From assembly GCF_003007685.1 (NCBI RefSeq), contig NZ_PXNN01000017.1, positions 496,001 to 560,000 of the forward strand: a DNA stretch of 64,000 nucleotides, in the 5' to 3' direction. The position numbers were made by a program, and so were the translations under genes. How positions within the stretch are numbered: position 1 is the first letter of the stretch; each line of letters opens with the position of its first letter. Origin of the DNA: Marinobacter halophilus (GTDB lineage Bacteria; Pseudomonadota; Gammaproteobacteria; Pseudomonadales; Oleiphilaceae). The notes under the pieces were generated by a model, which made no database searches, was not told the origin of the DNA, and was given only the letters and a program-made list of their open reading frames with translations. This document shows, piece by piece, positions 21,999 to 30,818 of the stretch.

Positions 21999-24326
21999 CT
22001 ATTTCGGCTCCCGATAGCTTTCCAGTCGGCGCAGCCAACCGGGTAACCAACGCTCCCTTTCGATCGGGTTCTCCGCCAGCTCCGCTCGGCGGGCAAGCAC
22101 CTTGCCCGCCGCCTCCCGAAACCGATCAAGAGCGGTCTGCCCGGCGCCTCCATCCATGGCTTGCAGTACCTGGAGCAGGCCCCAGCCCTCGCCCTGATAA
22201 CGCTCCGTCTGCGCCAGACCTTCACCTTTGAAGTTCACATAATCCATCAAGGCGTATACGCCGCCCGGGGTTTGCCCCAGTTGCCACAGCCGCTCCCTGA
22301 TGACGGTTTGCTGTGCTACAGGCGCAGCATTCACCACGGCATCGAGAGATTGGTCCGCACGCTCCTGGATAAAGCGCACCTGAAGCCCGCGGGTTGCGTA
22401 GAGAAGCTCGCGCAGCGCCTCCACCTGCGGCGACGCCGACGCCTGCTGCGAGAACGCTGCCCGGTCCGACCAGGGCGCACCCTGGCTACGTGCGCGTTCT
22501 AACCACGACGGCAACTCGACGCCCTGGTCAACCATGAACGCCAGCAAGGCCGGAAAGCTTTCGGTAAAGCGTCCCGTCTGACCCTCTGGATACCAGATAA
22601 AGTGACCAATCCCCAGGGACGGAAACGCCTCGCCCTCATTCCAGTGCACCAGGCATTCATGTCTGCCTGCGCATTCGTTCCGGAAAATCTGCTCACCCAC
22701 CCAGGTCAACGCTTGCGGATCCAGCGTCATCACCTGGGCTGGTGGGGGCACACGAGGCGTGACCCGCAGCAGTCGCCCTTCGGGCGAATCGGTTAAAAGA
22801 TAGAGCGCGCCGTCTGGCCCCTGCCGGACATCGCGAATACGCTCGTCCAGTTCGGCGAACAATCGCTCGGTGCCTACAACCTCACCATCCACCAGGACGA
22901 CCCGGTGCACGCTTTTGTCCGCCAGCGCACCCACAAACAGGTTGTCATGCCATTGCGGAAACGGGTGCCCGCGATAAAGCGCCAACCCCGAGGGCGCAAT
23001 CGAAGGCGTCCAGAACCATAAAGGTGCCACCGTCCCTTCATAGCGCCGGAACGGCGTCACCAGAGCACCGGTGTAGTCGACGCCATCGGTGGCCAAGGGC
23101 CAGCCATAATTGCCGCCGGCACGGATCAGATTGATCTCGTCTCCACCTTTCGGGCCGTGCTCGTGGGCAATAATGCGATCGTTATGGGCGTCGTAGACCA
23201 CGCCCTGCACGTTACGGTGGCCAAAACTGAAGACCTCCGGCAAGGCACCGTCACGTTTAACAAACGGATTATCCCGGGGCACCGAGCCATCCGGATTCAA
23301 TCGCACAAGGGTGCCAATATGGCTGGTCACCCGTTGCGCTTCTTCCCGGAAATCGAAGCCGTCGCCCAACGTGACCAGCAGGGTGCCATCACCCAGCCAG
23401 GCCATTCGCCCGCCATAGTGGGCATTGCCGTATTTCGCAGGCTCAGCCCGGAAAATCTCACGAACCTCGGTCAGCTCCATGCCGCTAAGCTGGCCACTGG
23501 CCACGCACAGATGATTGGCGCTGTTATTGCCGCAGGCATACGCCAGAAAAATCCGCCCTTCGACCTCAAATCCGGGTTCGATCAGCACGTCAAACAGGCC
23601 GGCCTGACCGGACGCGAACACCTTCGGCACGCCACTGATCACTACTTGCTCGCCACCGGGCGAGAGACGTTTGAGCACCCCGCCCCGCTCGGTCACCAAG
23701 GCTGCGCCGCCGGGCAGAAAGGCGATCGACCACGGATGCTCAAGCCCCTGCGCGACAACCTCGATCTGATACTCCACCGCACCCGTTGCTGCCACCTGAT
23801 CATTTGCCACCGCCGGCTCCGGGCCAGCCGCCACACCCAGCAACACCAGCACGGCCAGGGTGGCGCGGCCGATATGAACTCTGGTCAACTGCCCGGTCAT
23901 CTGCGCAAACACCCACCCGGCCACCGCCGCCGTTGCCAGCATGGCCACCAGGCCCGGCACCGTGCGTGTGGCCGCGATCAGCGTCGGCATGGGCGCCAAC
24001 CGGTCCACCAGTGCCAGTGTTGCCCACAATGCCAACGCCGACCCCACGGCATACCAGGCATCCCGATAGGGCCAGCCCAACAACCGCAACAGCGCGGCTG
24101 TCACCAGGAAGCCGGGAATCAATGCGGCGGTGAGCAATAGTGCATACATCGGCGCAAATCGGAGCAGGTCAGTTGCCATCGCGGCCAACCGATCCACCAG
24201 GCTGAACGAGGCGCCCAACCCTGAGAGAGCCGCAAGGTTGAATTGAGTCTGGACCAGACTGCCCAGAAAGGCGGCGCACAGGATAGCGGCCACACCAGCG
24301 ATTAAGATCCGGACAGATTTCTTCAT
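21999..24326 (-). CDS. Membrane PQQ-type sugar dehydrogenase fused to a lysozyme-like domain
   Basis: About 775 residues. About five hydrophobic segments lie within residues 1-165 (near 5-25, 57-83, 96-113, 123-143, 152-168). Residues about 185-525 are a six-bladed propeller of the soluble aldose/glucose dehydrogenase (GSDH, YliI-like) family: GLEHPWSIAFLPGG, VTERGG, GQAGLFDV, GGRMAWLGDG, SFGHRNVQG and GGNYGWP. After a proline linker, residues about 535-775 form a separate domain with NECAG (Glu551) and SLGIGHF (572-576), recalling the Glu plus GIGH pattern of T4-type lysozymes. The predicted topology puts both soluble domains in the periplasm. The start is uncertain: ATG 24326 lacks a close ribosome site and an in-frame TTG lies at 24344. 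It is 48 bases after fpr on the same strand. Substrate and PQQ binding are inferred. Confidence 0.75.
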   Translation of the reverse strand: MKKSVRILIAGVAAILCAAFLGSLVQTQFNLAALSGLGASFSLVDRLAAMATDLLRFAPMYALLLTAALIPGFLVTAALLRLLGWPYRDAWYAVGSALALWATLALVDRLAPMPTLIAATRTVPGLVAMLATAAVAGWVFAQMTGQLTRVHIGRATLAVLVLLGVAAGPEPAVANDQVAATGAVEYQIEVVAQGLEHPWSIAFLPGGAALVTERGGVLKRLSPGGEQVVISGVPKVFASGQAGLFDVLIEPGFEVEGRIFLAYACGNNSANHLCVASGQLSGMELTEVREIFRAEPAKYGNAHYGGRMAWLGDGTLLVTLGDGFDFREEAQRVTSHIGTLVRLNPDGSVPRDNPFVKRDGALPEVFSFGHRNVQGVVYDAHNDRIIAHEHGPKGGDEINLIRAGGNYGWPLATDGVDYTGALVTPFRRYEGTVAPLWFWTPSIAPSGLALYRGHPFPQWHDNLFVGALADKSVHRVVLVDGEVVGTERLFAELDERIRDVRQGPDGALYLLTDSPEGRLLRVTPRVPPPAQVMTLDPQALTWVGEQIFRNECAGRHECLVHWNEGEAFPSLGIGHFIWYPEGQTGRFTESFPALLAFMVDQGVELPSWLERARSQGAPWSDRAAFSQQASASPQVEALRELLYATRGLQVRFIQERADQSLDAVVNAAPVAQQTVIRERLWQLGQTPGGVYALMDYVNFKGEGLAQTERYQGEGWGLLQVLQAMDGGAGQTALDRFREAAGKVLARRAELAENPIERERWLPGWLRRLESYREPK

Positions 24327-24374
24327 TAACGGAGAGCTTCCCAAAATTGCCGATGTCGACTGCCCGAATCAGAA

Positions 24375-25145
24375 TTACTGCTCGACGAACGCCCGTTCGA
24401 TAACGTAATGCCCCAAGTCGCCACCGCGAGCCTCACGAAAACCCAAGTTGTTAAGGATTGAGCACGTATCCTTGAGCATGCTCGGACTGCCGCAGATCAT
24501 GAAACGATCTTGCTCGACATCAAAATCCGGCAAGCCAAGGTCTCGGGTAATCTTGCCGGTTTCCATGGCATCGGTCAGGCGCCCCTGGTTACGGAACGGC
24601 TCACGGGTGACCGTCGGATAATAGGTCAGCTTGCCCTCAACCATCTCACCGAAAAACTCGTTGGCGGGCAAATCCTCTATATCCTGCTGGTAAGCCAGCT
24701 CAGAGACATAACGAACGCCGTGGGTGAGGATCACGTTATCAAAGGCATCATAGACTTCAGGGTCTTTGATGATGCTCATGAACGGAGCCAGCCCGGTGCC
24801 CGTGCTGATCAGCCAGAGATTACGGCCCGGCAACAGGTTATCCAGTACCAGCGTGCCGGTTGGCTTGCGGCTGACCAGAATTTCATCACCTACCTGAATT
24901 TTCTGCAAACGCGAAGTGAGCGGACCATCCGCCACCTTGATGGAAAAGAACTCCAGCTCTTCTTCATAGTTGGCGCTGGCAATACTGTAGGCCCTCATCA
25001 GAGGCTTGCCGTCAGTTTCCAGACCAATCATCACGAAGTGCCCATTTTTGAACCGGAAACCGGGATCCCGACTGGTCTTGAAACTGAACAGGGTGTCGTT
25101 CCAGTGATGAACGCTGGTGACAGTTTCTTTCATCAAATTACTCAT
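24375..25145 (-). CDS. fpr: Ferredoxin/flavodoxin-NADP reductase
   Basis: FAD enzyme that moves electrons between NADPH and ferredoxin or flavodoxin, important in oxidative stress and Fe-S repair. The 257-residue protein has the FAD-binding RAYSIAS near 52, the phosphate/ribityl segment DGPLTSRL, the NADP loop STGTGLAPF near 115 and the C-terminal CGSPSML and ERAFVEQ of the Pseudomonas type. ATG 25145 fits the family start MSNL; earlier in-frame codons add unconserved residues. Its promoter region has a palindrome in place of the -35, and a FinR-like regulator lies nearby. Confidence 0.96.
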   Translation of the reverse strand: MSNLMKETVTSVHHWNDTLFSFKTSRDPGFRFKNGHFVMIGLETDGKPLMRAYSIASANYEEELEFFSIKVADGPLTSRLQKIQVGDEILVSRKPTGTLVLDNLLPGRNLWLISTGTGLAPFMSIIKDPEVYDAFDNVILTHGVRYVSELAYQQDIEDLPANEFFGEMVEGKLTYYPTVTREPFRNQGRLTDAMETGKITRDLGLPDFDVEQDRFMICGSPSMLKDTCSILNNLGFREARGGDLGHYVIERAFVEQ

Positions 25146-25177
25146 GGGAGCCCTCGTTGCTACGTATACACATAGAA

Positions 25178-25205
25178 TTATATGGGGATTCAATAACTAT
25201 AGTTT
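25178..25205 (-). promoter_or_regulatory. fpr promoter with palindromic operator
   Basis: On the minus strand a perfect TATAAT (25183-25178) lies 33 bases before the fpr ATG. No sigma-70 -35 is present at the right distance. Instead the perfect 10-bp palindrome AACTATAGTT occupies 25196-25205, 12 bases upstream of the -10. That suits an activator-dependent promoter. In Pseudomonas fpr is activated by the LysR-type FinR, and a similar regulator gene lies at 26249. Confidence 0.55.
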
Positions 25206-25369
25206 ACCTCAACGACTTAAATCGACAAAACAGGCAATTCGCATATCGGTGTTCGATTAAACAAATATAGCGCGCCAGTAAAGTGATACGGATCATGGTC
25301 GGATCGAGACAACTGAACTAGCCTGAAAGTGATTACCGCACTCAAGCGCCGCATTGACACGGAGGCTCT

Positions 25370-26158
25370 ATGCTCAAACATCTGGTTCTGACCGTGGATT
25401 ACACTACCGAGTGGGAACAGGCCATGGAGCAACTACCATCATTGCTCCAGCTGCTCGGGACAGAGGACGTCACCCTGACCTATGTTCTGCAAACCCATAA
25501 ACGGCTGCACCCGGACGACACCGAAGGCGCGGCCAATGAACGGCTGCGCCGCATCGGCGAGAAGCTATCCCAATCACTGGGTATCAAAACCGATACCCGG
25601 GTGCTCAAAGGGTTTGTGGCTCAGGAAGTGCAAGCACTGGTCAAGAAGCTCGGCGCTGATGGTGTCATCGCCTGCAATCGAAGCCACCGTGCCGTTAAGG
25701 AACTGTTTTTTGGCAACACCGTGCTGAATCTGGCCAGAATGACTAAAGCGCCCTTGCTGATCATCCCGGTTCAGGATCAACCTACTTCCGCTGAGGAAGA
25801 GATTCTGTTCGCAACGGACGGCTCCACAGCATCGCTCAACGCTCAGGTTTTATTCGAGAAGCTGATGTCTGGCAAACACACGGGGCGTGTGGTCTGGGTA
25901 CACTCCGCGGAACCGGAGCCCGCCGACGAAGCTACCGAACAACGCATAAATGAGCTCGCCGGGCGTCATCCCGGGGTACATCGCAATGTACTGATCGGTC
26001 GCCCGGTCGACCAGATTATTGAGACCATTACCGACACCCGGCCGGCTCTGACCATTATGGGCAAACGGGGCTCCACCCCCATTCAGGAAATCATGATCGG
26101 CAGCACCACCGAACATGTTGCTGCCGCCAGCCCCTATCCAGTGCTAATGATTCCATGA
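25370..26158 (+). CDS. Tandem universal stress protein
   Basis: 262 residues with two Usp domains. The second (about 142-262) keeps the nucleotide-binding signature, seen as MGKRGSTPIQEIMIGSTTEHV spread over 21 residues, so ATP binding is likely. The first (1-135) has a degenerate version (ACNRSHRAVKELFFGN) and may be structural. GGAGG lies just before the ATG. It is inserted between fpr and the FinR-like regulator gene. Its exact role is unknown; family members help survival in energy or oxidative stress. Confidence 0.88.
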   Translation: MLKHLVLTVDYTTEWEQAMEQLPSLLQLLGTEDVTLTYVLQTHKRLHPDDTEGAANERLRRIGEKLSQSLGIKTDTRVLKGFVAQEVQALVKKLGADGVIACNRSHRAVKELFFGNTVLNLARMTKAPLLIIPVQDQPTSAEEEILFATDGSTASLNAQVLFEKLMSGKHTGRVVWVHSAEPEPADEATEQRINELAGRHPGVHRNVLIGRPVDQIIETITDTRPALTIMGKRGSTPIQEIMIGSTTEHVAAASPYPVLMIP

Positions 26159-26248
26159 ACAGGCAGGCTCTGTTGTTTTCCGGAACCTGACAGGCTAACG
26201 TATCGATCAGACAGGACACTCTCCTCACTTTATCCGGCCTGATCGATT

Positions 26249-27130
26249 ATGAAGTACAGCTTTCGGCAACTGGAGGTCTTCCTCGCAGCCGCCCATTTCC
26301 AGAACATCACCCGGGCGGCGGAATCCCTTGCCATGTCGCAATCAGCCGCCAGCAGTGCCTTGAAAGAGCTGGAAAGCCAATTCGATATCCAGCTGTTTGA
26401 CCGGGTCGGCAAACGTTTGCAGCTGAACGAACTGGGCCGACTTTACCGTCCCAAGGCGGAAGCCCTGGTAGCCCAGGCCAAAGAGTTGGAGCAGGCGTTC
26501 AGCAAACATTCGGAGGTGGGTGCGTTAAAGGTCGGTGCCACCCTGACTATCGGAAACTACCTGGCAGTGGGCGTCATGGCCGAGTACATGAGCTCGCCAA
26601 ACCATCCCCGGGTATCCCTGGAAGTGGCCAACACCAGTGCCATTGCCCGGAGAGTCCGGGATTTCGAGCTGGATATTGGATTGATTGAAGGTGAACTGCA
26701 AACATCGGAACTTGAAGTCATCCCCTGGCGGGAAGACCAGCTGGTGGCGTTCTGCTCCCCCACACACCCGTTGGCCCGGAAATCCGTACTGACTGACGAC
26801 GATCTGCGTCAAGCGGTGTGGGTCATGCGGGAACAGGGCTCTGGCACCCGGCAAAGTTTCGAGCGAGGCATGCACGGCCTGCTGCCGGACTTGAACGTAC
26901 TGTTGGAACTGGAACACACCGAAGCCATCAAGCGGGCGGTGGAAGCAGACCTTGGCATCGGTTGCCTGTCAAAGGTGGTATTGGCTGACGCGTTCAAACG
27001 CGGCAGCCTGGTGCCTCTGACTGTTCCGGAGCACCGAAAGTTTGACCGCCAGTTCTACTTTATCCTGCACAAACAGAAATACCGCAGCGCGGGCATCGCC
27101 CGCTGGATGGCGCTCTGCAAGGCGCTTTAA
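26249..27130 (+). CDS. LysR-family regulator, FinR-like
   Basis: 293 residues with an N-terminal winged helix-turn-helix (FRQLEVFLAAAHFQNITRAA, MSQSAASSALKELE) and a LysR substrate domain from about 90. It closely recalls the Pseudomonas FinR protein that lies next to and activates fpr, and here fpr is one gene away. Identity with FinR is inferred from recalled sequence and context. Its stop overlaps the convergent miaE stop region by four bases, with no terminator between. Confidence 0.85.
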   Translation: MKYSFRQLEVFLAAAHFQNITRAAESLAMSQSAASSALKELESQFDIQLFDRVGKRLQLNELGRLYRPKAEALVAQAKELEQAFSKHSEVGALKVGATLTIGNYLAVGVMAEYMSSPNHPRVSLEVANTSAIARRVRDFELDIGLIEGELQTSELEVIPWREDQLVAFCSPTHPLARKSVLTDDDLRQAVWVMREQGSGTRQSFERGMHGLLPDLNVLLELEHTEAIKRAVEADLGIGCLSKVVLADAFKRGSLVPLTVPEHRKFDRQFYFILHKQKYRSAGIARWMALCKAL

Positions 27131-27762
27131 CTGACCGGCACCGGGCCACTGTGGAACCGGAACTCACTATCTGGCGCTTCGATCAATTTCTGCTCAATCG
27201 CCAGAAAGTCTGACAGCCGGTCTACCACCGGACCATCATTGGCCTGTTCGGCCAGCCTCAGGTAATCCTGATAGTGTCTGGCCTCGGACTTCAGCAAACT
27301 GTTGTAGAATTCTGCCAACGCGTCGTCCAGGTGCGGCGCCAGGGCCGCAAAGCGCTCGCAAGAGCGGGCCTCAATGATGGCGCCAACCACCAGCACATCC
27401 ACCAGCCGGCCGGGATCGTCCCTGCGCACGATGTCGCGCAAACCCGCGGCGTAGCGTGCCGGAGTAAGATGGGTATAGGCCACACCGCGGCTGGTCATGA
27501 TCGCCAGCACCTGCTCGAAATGCCGCAACTCCTCGCGGGCCAGGCGCGACATCTTGTTCAGCAGCTCCGTGTTGTCGACATACCGGTACATCAGGCTGAG
27601 CGCGGTTGATGCCGCCTTCTTTTCACAGTGAGCGTGATCAATCAGCAGCAAATCCTGATTGGCCAACGCGCTATCAATCCACTGGGCCGGAGTTCGGCAG
27701 GGCAGAAATTCGTGTATTTCTTGCAGGGCGTCGTTCATATCGTTAGATCTGGTCGGGTTCAT
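27127..27762 (-). CDS. miaE: tRNA-(ms2io6A)-hydroxylase MiaE
   Basis: Diiron monooxygenase that hydroxylates the isopentenyl side chain of 2-methylthio-N6-isopentenyladenosine at tRNA position 37. The ferritin-like ligands are visible in four helices: DHAHCEKKA, REELRHFEQ, EARSCERF and SEARHYQDYL. 211 residues from ATG 27762; an in-frame ATG at 27738 is an alternative, and neither has a good ribosome site. It is convergent with the LysR gene and divergent from acnB. Confidence 0.93.
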   Translation of the reverse strand: MNPTRSNDMNDALQEIHEFLPCRTPAQWIDSALANQDLLLIDHAHCEKKAASTALSLMYRYVDNTELLNKMSRLAREELRHFEQVLAIMTSRGVAYTHLTPARYAAGLRDIVRRDDPGRLVDVLVVGAIIEARSCERFAALAPHLDDALAEFYNSLLKSEARHYQDYLRLAEQANDGPVVDRLSDFLAIEQKLIEAPDSEFRFHSGPVPVS

Positions 27763-27862
27763 AAAGTCGCGCAGTATAGCGCAGCTAACAGATCTCTCCG
27801 ACCTCTGTCCAACTTAACTTTATACGGACTTTCCTATAGAATGCAGCGCCAGATCAAGGTGT

Positions 27863-27912
27863 CTCTGAATAAAACCTGAAGCCCCCGCCGCAACTTGAGG
27901 CGTTATTCAGAG
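27863..27912 (+). promoter_or_regulatory. Structured leader hairpin of acnB (candidate)
   Basis: CTCTGAATAA (27863-27872) and TTATTCAGAG (27903-27912) are perfect 10-bp complements. An inner CGCC / GGCG pair (27886-27889, 27899-27902) extends the right arm without a gap. It lies 84 bases before the acnB start and has no T-run. It may be a regulatory mRNA fold; function is not shown. Confidence 0.4.
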
Positions 27913-27996
27913 GCTCCTGCGGCCTTTTCGCCAAAAAACTCCCGCCAGGCATTGTGCTACTGGCGAGGAACATTCCAACTGATGAGGGTCCATATC

Positions 27997-30591
27997 GTGT
28001 TAGAAGCCTATCGTGAACACGTTGCTGAACGTGAAGCCCTGGGGATCCCCCCCAAAGCCCTGACCGCCGAGCAGACTGCGGGTCTGATCGAACTGCTGAA
28101 GAACCCGCCGGCCGGTGAAGAGGAAACTCTGGTTGACCTGCTGGAAAACCGTATTCCGCCGGGCGTGGATGAAGCCGCTTACGTCAAAGCTGCGTTCCTG
28201 ACCGCCATCGTCAAAGGCGAAGCCAGCTCCCCGCTGATCGACAGCAAGAAAGCCGTGCAGCTGCTGGGCATGATGCAAGGCGGCTACAACATCGCCACTC
28301 TGGTTGACCTGCTCGACAACGCCGAGCTGGCCGAGCTGGCCGGTAAAGAACTCAAGCACACTCTGCTGATGTTCGACGCCTTCAACGACGTTAAAGAGAA
28401 AATGGACGCCGGCAACGCCGTCGCCAAATCTGTGGTTGAGTCCTGGGCCAACGCCGAGTGGTTCACCAACAAAAACAAGGTTCCTGAAAGCACCAAGATG
28501 GTGGTGTTCAAGGTGACTGGCGAAACCAATACTGACGACCTGTCGCCAGCTCCGGATGCATGGTCCCGCCCGGACATCCCACTGCACGCCCGCGCTGCCT
28601 ATAAAATGGAGCGCGACGGCCTGAAGCCGGAAGAGCCCGGCGTGACTGGCCCGATGAGCCAGATCGACGAAATCAAAGCCAAGGGTCTGCCCGTTGCCTT
28701 TGTAGGCGACGTAGTGGGTACCGGTTCTTCCCGTAAGTCTGCCACCAACTCGGTTCTGTGGTTCTTCGGCGACGACATTCCGGGCGTTCCGAACAAGCGT
28801 GCCGGCGGTGTCTGTATCGGTAACAAGGTCGCCCCGATCTTCTTCAACACCATGGAAGACGCCGGCGCTCTGGTATTCGAAGCACCCGTAGACGACATGA
28901 ACATGGGCGACGTGATCGAGATCCGCCCATACGACGGCAAGATCCTGAACGAAGCTGGCGAAACCATCTCCGAGTTCAATTTCAAGTCTGACGTGATCCT
29001 GGACGAAGTTCAGGCCGGCGGCCGTATCCCGCTGATCATTGGCCGTGGCCTGACCGCCAAAGCCCGCGCAGCTCTGGGCCTGGGCGCAACAGACCTGTTC
29101 CGCCTGCCCAACGATCCTGAAGCCGGCACCAAGGGCTTCACCCTGGGCCAGAAAATGGTCGGCAAGGCCTGCGGTCTGGATGAAGGCCAGGGCGTGCGCC
29201 CGGGCACCTACTGCGAGCCCCACATGACCACCGTTGGCTCCCAGGACACCACCGGTCCGATGACCCGTGATGAACTGAAAGACCTGGCCTGCCTGGGCTT
29301 CCAGGCTGACCTGGTGATGCAGTCGTTCTGTCACACCGCCGCTTACCCGAAGCCGGTTGATGTTGAGATGCAACACACCATGCCGGACTTCATCCGTAAC
29401 CGTGGCGGTGTCTCCCTGCGTCCGGGCGACGGCATCATCCACTCCTGGCTGAACCGCATGCTGCTGCCAGACACCGTCGGTACCGGTGGTGATTCCCACA
29501 CCCGTTTCCCGATGGGCATCTCCTTCCCGGCCGGTTCTGGGCTGGTAGCGTTTGCCGCTGCCACCGGCGTTATGCCGCTGGACATGCCGGAATCCGTGCT
29601 GGTTCGCTTCAAAGGCGAAATGCAGCCGGGCATCACCCTGCGCGACCTGGTACACGCGATCCCGCTGTACGGCATCAAGCAAGGCATGCTGACCGTTGAG
29701 AAGAAAGGCAAGATCAACGAATTCTCCGGTCGTATCCTGGAGATCGAAGGTCTTGAGCAGCTGACCGTTGAGCAGGCGTTCGAACTGTCTGACGCCTCCG
29801 CCGAGCGCTCCGCAGCCGGTTGTACCATCAATCTTTCTGAAGAGTCTGTGGCCGAGTACCTGCGCTCCAACATCACCATGCTGCGCTGGATGATTGCCGA
29901 AGGTTACGGTGATCCGCGTACCCTGGAGCGTCGTGCCCAGCAGATGGAAGAGTGGATTGCCAATCCGAAGCTGATGCGTGCCGACAAAGACGCCGAGTAC
30001 GCTCACGTGGTGGAAATCGATCTGGCCGACATCAAAGAGCCGATCGTGTGCTGCCCGAACGATCCTGACGATGCCCGCACTCTGTCTGAAGTCGCTGGCG
30101 ACAAAGTCGACGAAGTGTTCATCGGCTCCTGCATGACCAACATTGGTCACTTCCGTGCCGCAGGTAAACTGCTGGCGCAGAACAAGGAACCCCTGAAGAC
30201 CCGTCTGTGGATGTCTCCTCCCACCAAGATGGACCAGGCCCAGCTGATGGAAGAAGGTTACTTCAACATCTACGGCACCGCCGGTGTTCGCACCGAGATG
30301 CCGGGCTGCTCCCTGTGCATGGGTAACCAGGCGCGCGTCGCAGCCAAGAGCACCGTGCTGTCGACCTCCACCCGTAACTTCCCCAACCGTCTGGGCGATG
30401 GTGCCAACGTGTACCTGACCTCTGCGGAACTGGCGGCTGTGGGCGCGGTACTGGGCAAACTGCCCTCCGCTGCGGAGTACATGGAGTACGCCAAGGATCT
30501 GAACAGCATGTCGAAAGAGATCTATAAGTATCTCAGCTTCGACAAGATGGAAAAATACACCAGCAAGGCATCTGAAGCGAACGTTGCTTAA
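27997..30591 (+). CDS. acnB: Aconitate hydratase B
   Basis: Isomerises citrate and isocitrate in the TCA and glyoxylate cycles with a 4Fe-4S cluster; apo-AcnB binds RNA in E. coli. 864 residues, matching E. coli AcnB (865). The start is GTG at 27997 (VLEAYREHVAEREALGIPP), with GAGGG eight bases upstream; a longer frame to 27895 is unconserved. The AcnB-specific N-terminal HEAT-like domain leads, then the swivel domain, then the cluster ligands in GSCMTNIGHF and GCSLCMGN. Confidence 0.98.
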   Translation: MLEAYREHVAEREALGIPPKALTAEQTAGLIELLKNPPAGEEETLVDLLENRIPPGVDEAAYVKAAFLTAIVKGEASSPLIDSKKAVQLLGMMQGGYNIATLVDLLDNAELAELAGKELKHTLLMFDAFNDVKEKMDAGNAVAKSVVESWANAEWFTNKNKVPESTKMVVFKVTGETNTDDLSPAPDAWSRPDIPLHARAAYKMERDGLKPEEPGVTGPMSQIDEIKAKGLPVAFVGDVVGTGSSRKSATNSVLWFFGDDIPGVPNKRAGGVCIGNKVAPIFFNTMEDAGALVFEAPVDDMNMGDVIEIRPYDGKILNEAGETISEFNFKSDVILDEVQAGGRIPLIIGRGLTAKARAALGLGATDLFRLPNDPEAGTKGFTLGQKMVGKACGLDEGQGVRPGTYCEPHMTTVGSQDTTGPMTRDELKDLACLGFQADLVMQSFCHTAAYPKPVDVEMQHTMPDFIRNRGGVSLRPGDGIIHSWLNRMLLPDTVGTGGDSHTRFPMGISFPAGSGLVAFAAATGVMPLDMPESVLVRFKGEMQPGITLRDLVHAIPLYGIKQGMLTVEKKGKINEFSGRILEIEGLEQLTVEQAFELSDASAERSAAGCTINLSEESVAEYLRSNITMLRWMIAEGYGDPRTLERRAQQMEEWIANPKLMRADKDAEYAHVVEIDLADIKEPIVCCPNDPDDARTLSEVAGDKVDEVFIGSCMTNIGHFRAAGKLLAQNKEPLKTRLWMSPPTKMDQAQLMEEGYFNIYGTAGVRTEMPGCSLCMGNQARVAAKSTVLSTSTRNFPNRLGDGANVYLTSAELAAVGAVLGKLPSAAEYMEYAKDLNSMSKEIYKYLSFDKMEKYTSKASEANVA

Positions 30592-30626
30592 GCGCTGACC
30601 TTCTGCCTTAAAGGTAGCTCCATGAA

Positions 30627-30655
30627 AACGCCAGCCCTCGGGCTGGCGTTTTTTT
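30627..30655 (+). terminator. Rho-independent terminator after acnB
   Basis: A perfect 10-bp stem AACGCCAGCC / GGCTGGCGTT with a CTCG loop is followed by a run of T. It starts 35 bases after the acnB stop. Confidence 0.95.
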
Positions 30656-30818
30656 GTGCCTGAATGGCAACCTGCTGGAGCATCAATGGTCTGATACCGC
30701 ACAGATAGAAGTTTACTGTTCGCTTAAAATGCGACTGCGCACCCATTAGTTATCAGACCTTAAAGGTTAATCATATACAGTGGTCTTCGCCCACAGACTA
30801 CGGAGGAGATCGCTCTCT

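Noticed and set aside
22650..22700. Cysteines CAGRHEC in the dehydrogenase fusion as a possible haem c site
   Set aside because: The pattern is not CxxCH, so a cytochrome c domain is not supported.
28000..30702. A 900-codon open frame on the strand opposite acnB
   Set aside because: It mirrors a highly codon-biased essential gene, has no family match, starts and ends without regard to ribosome sites, and is rich in His/Gln/Val in the way antisense frames are.
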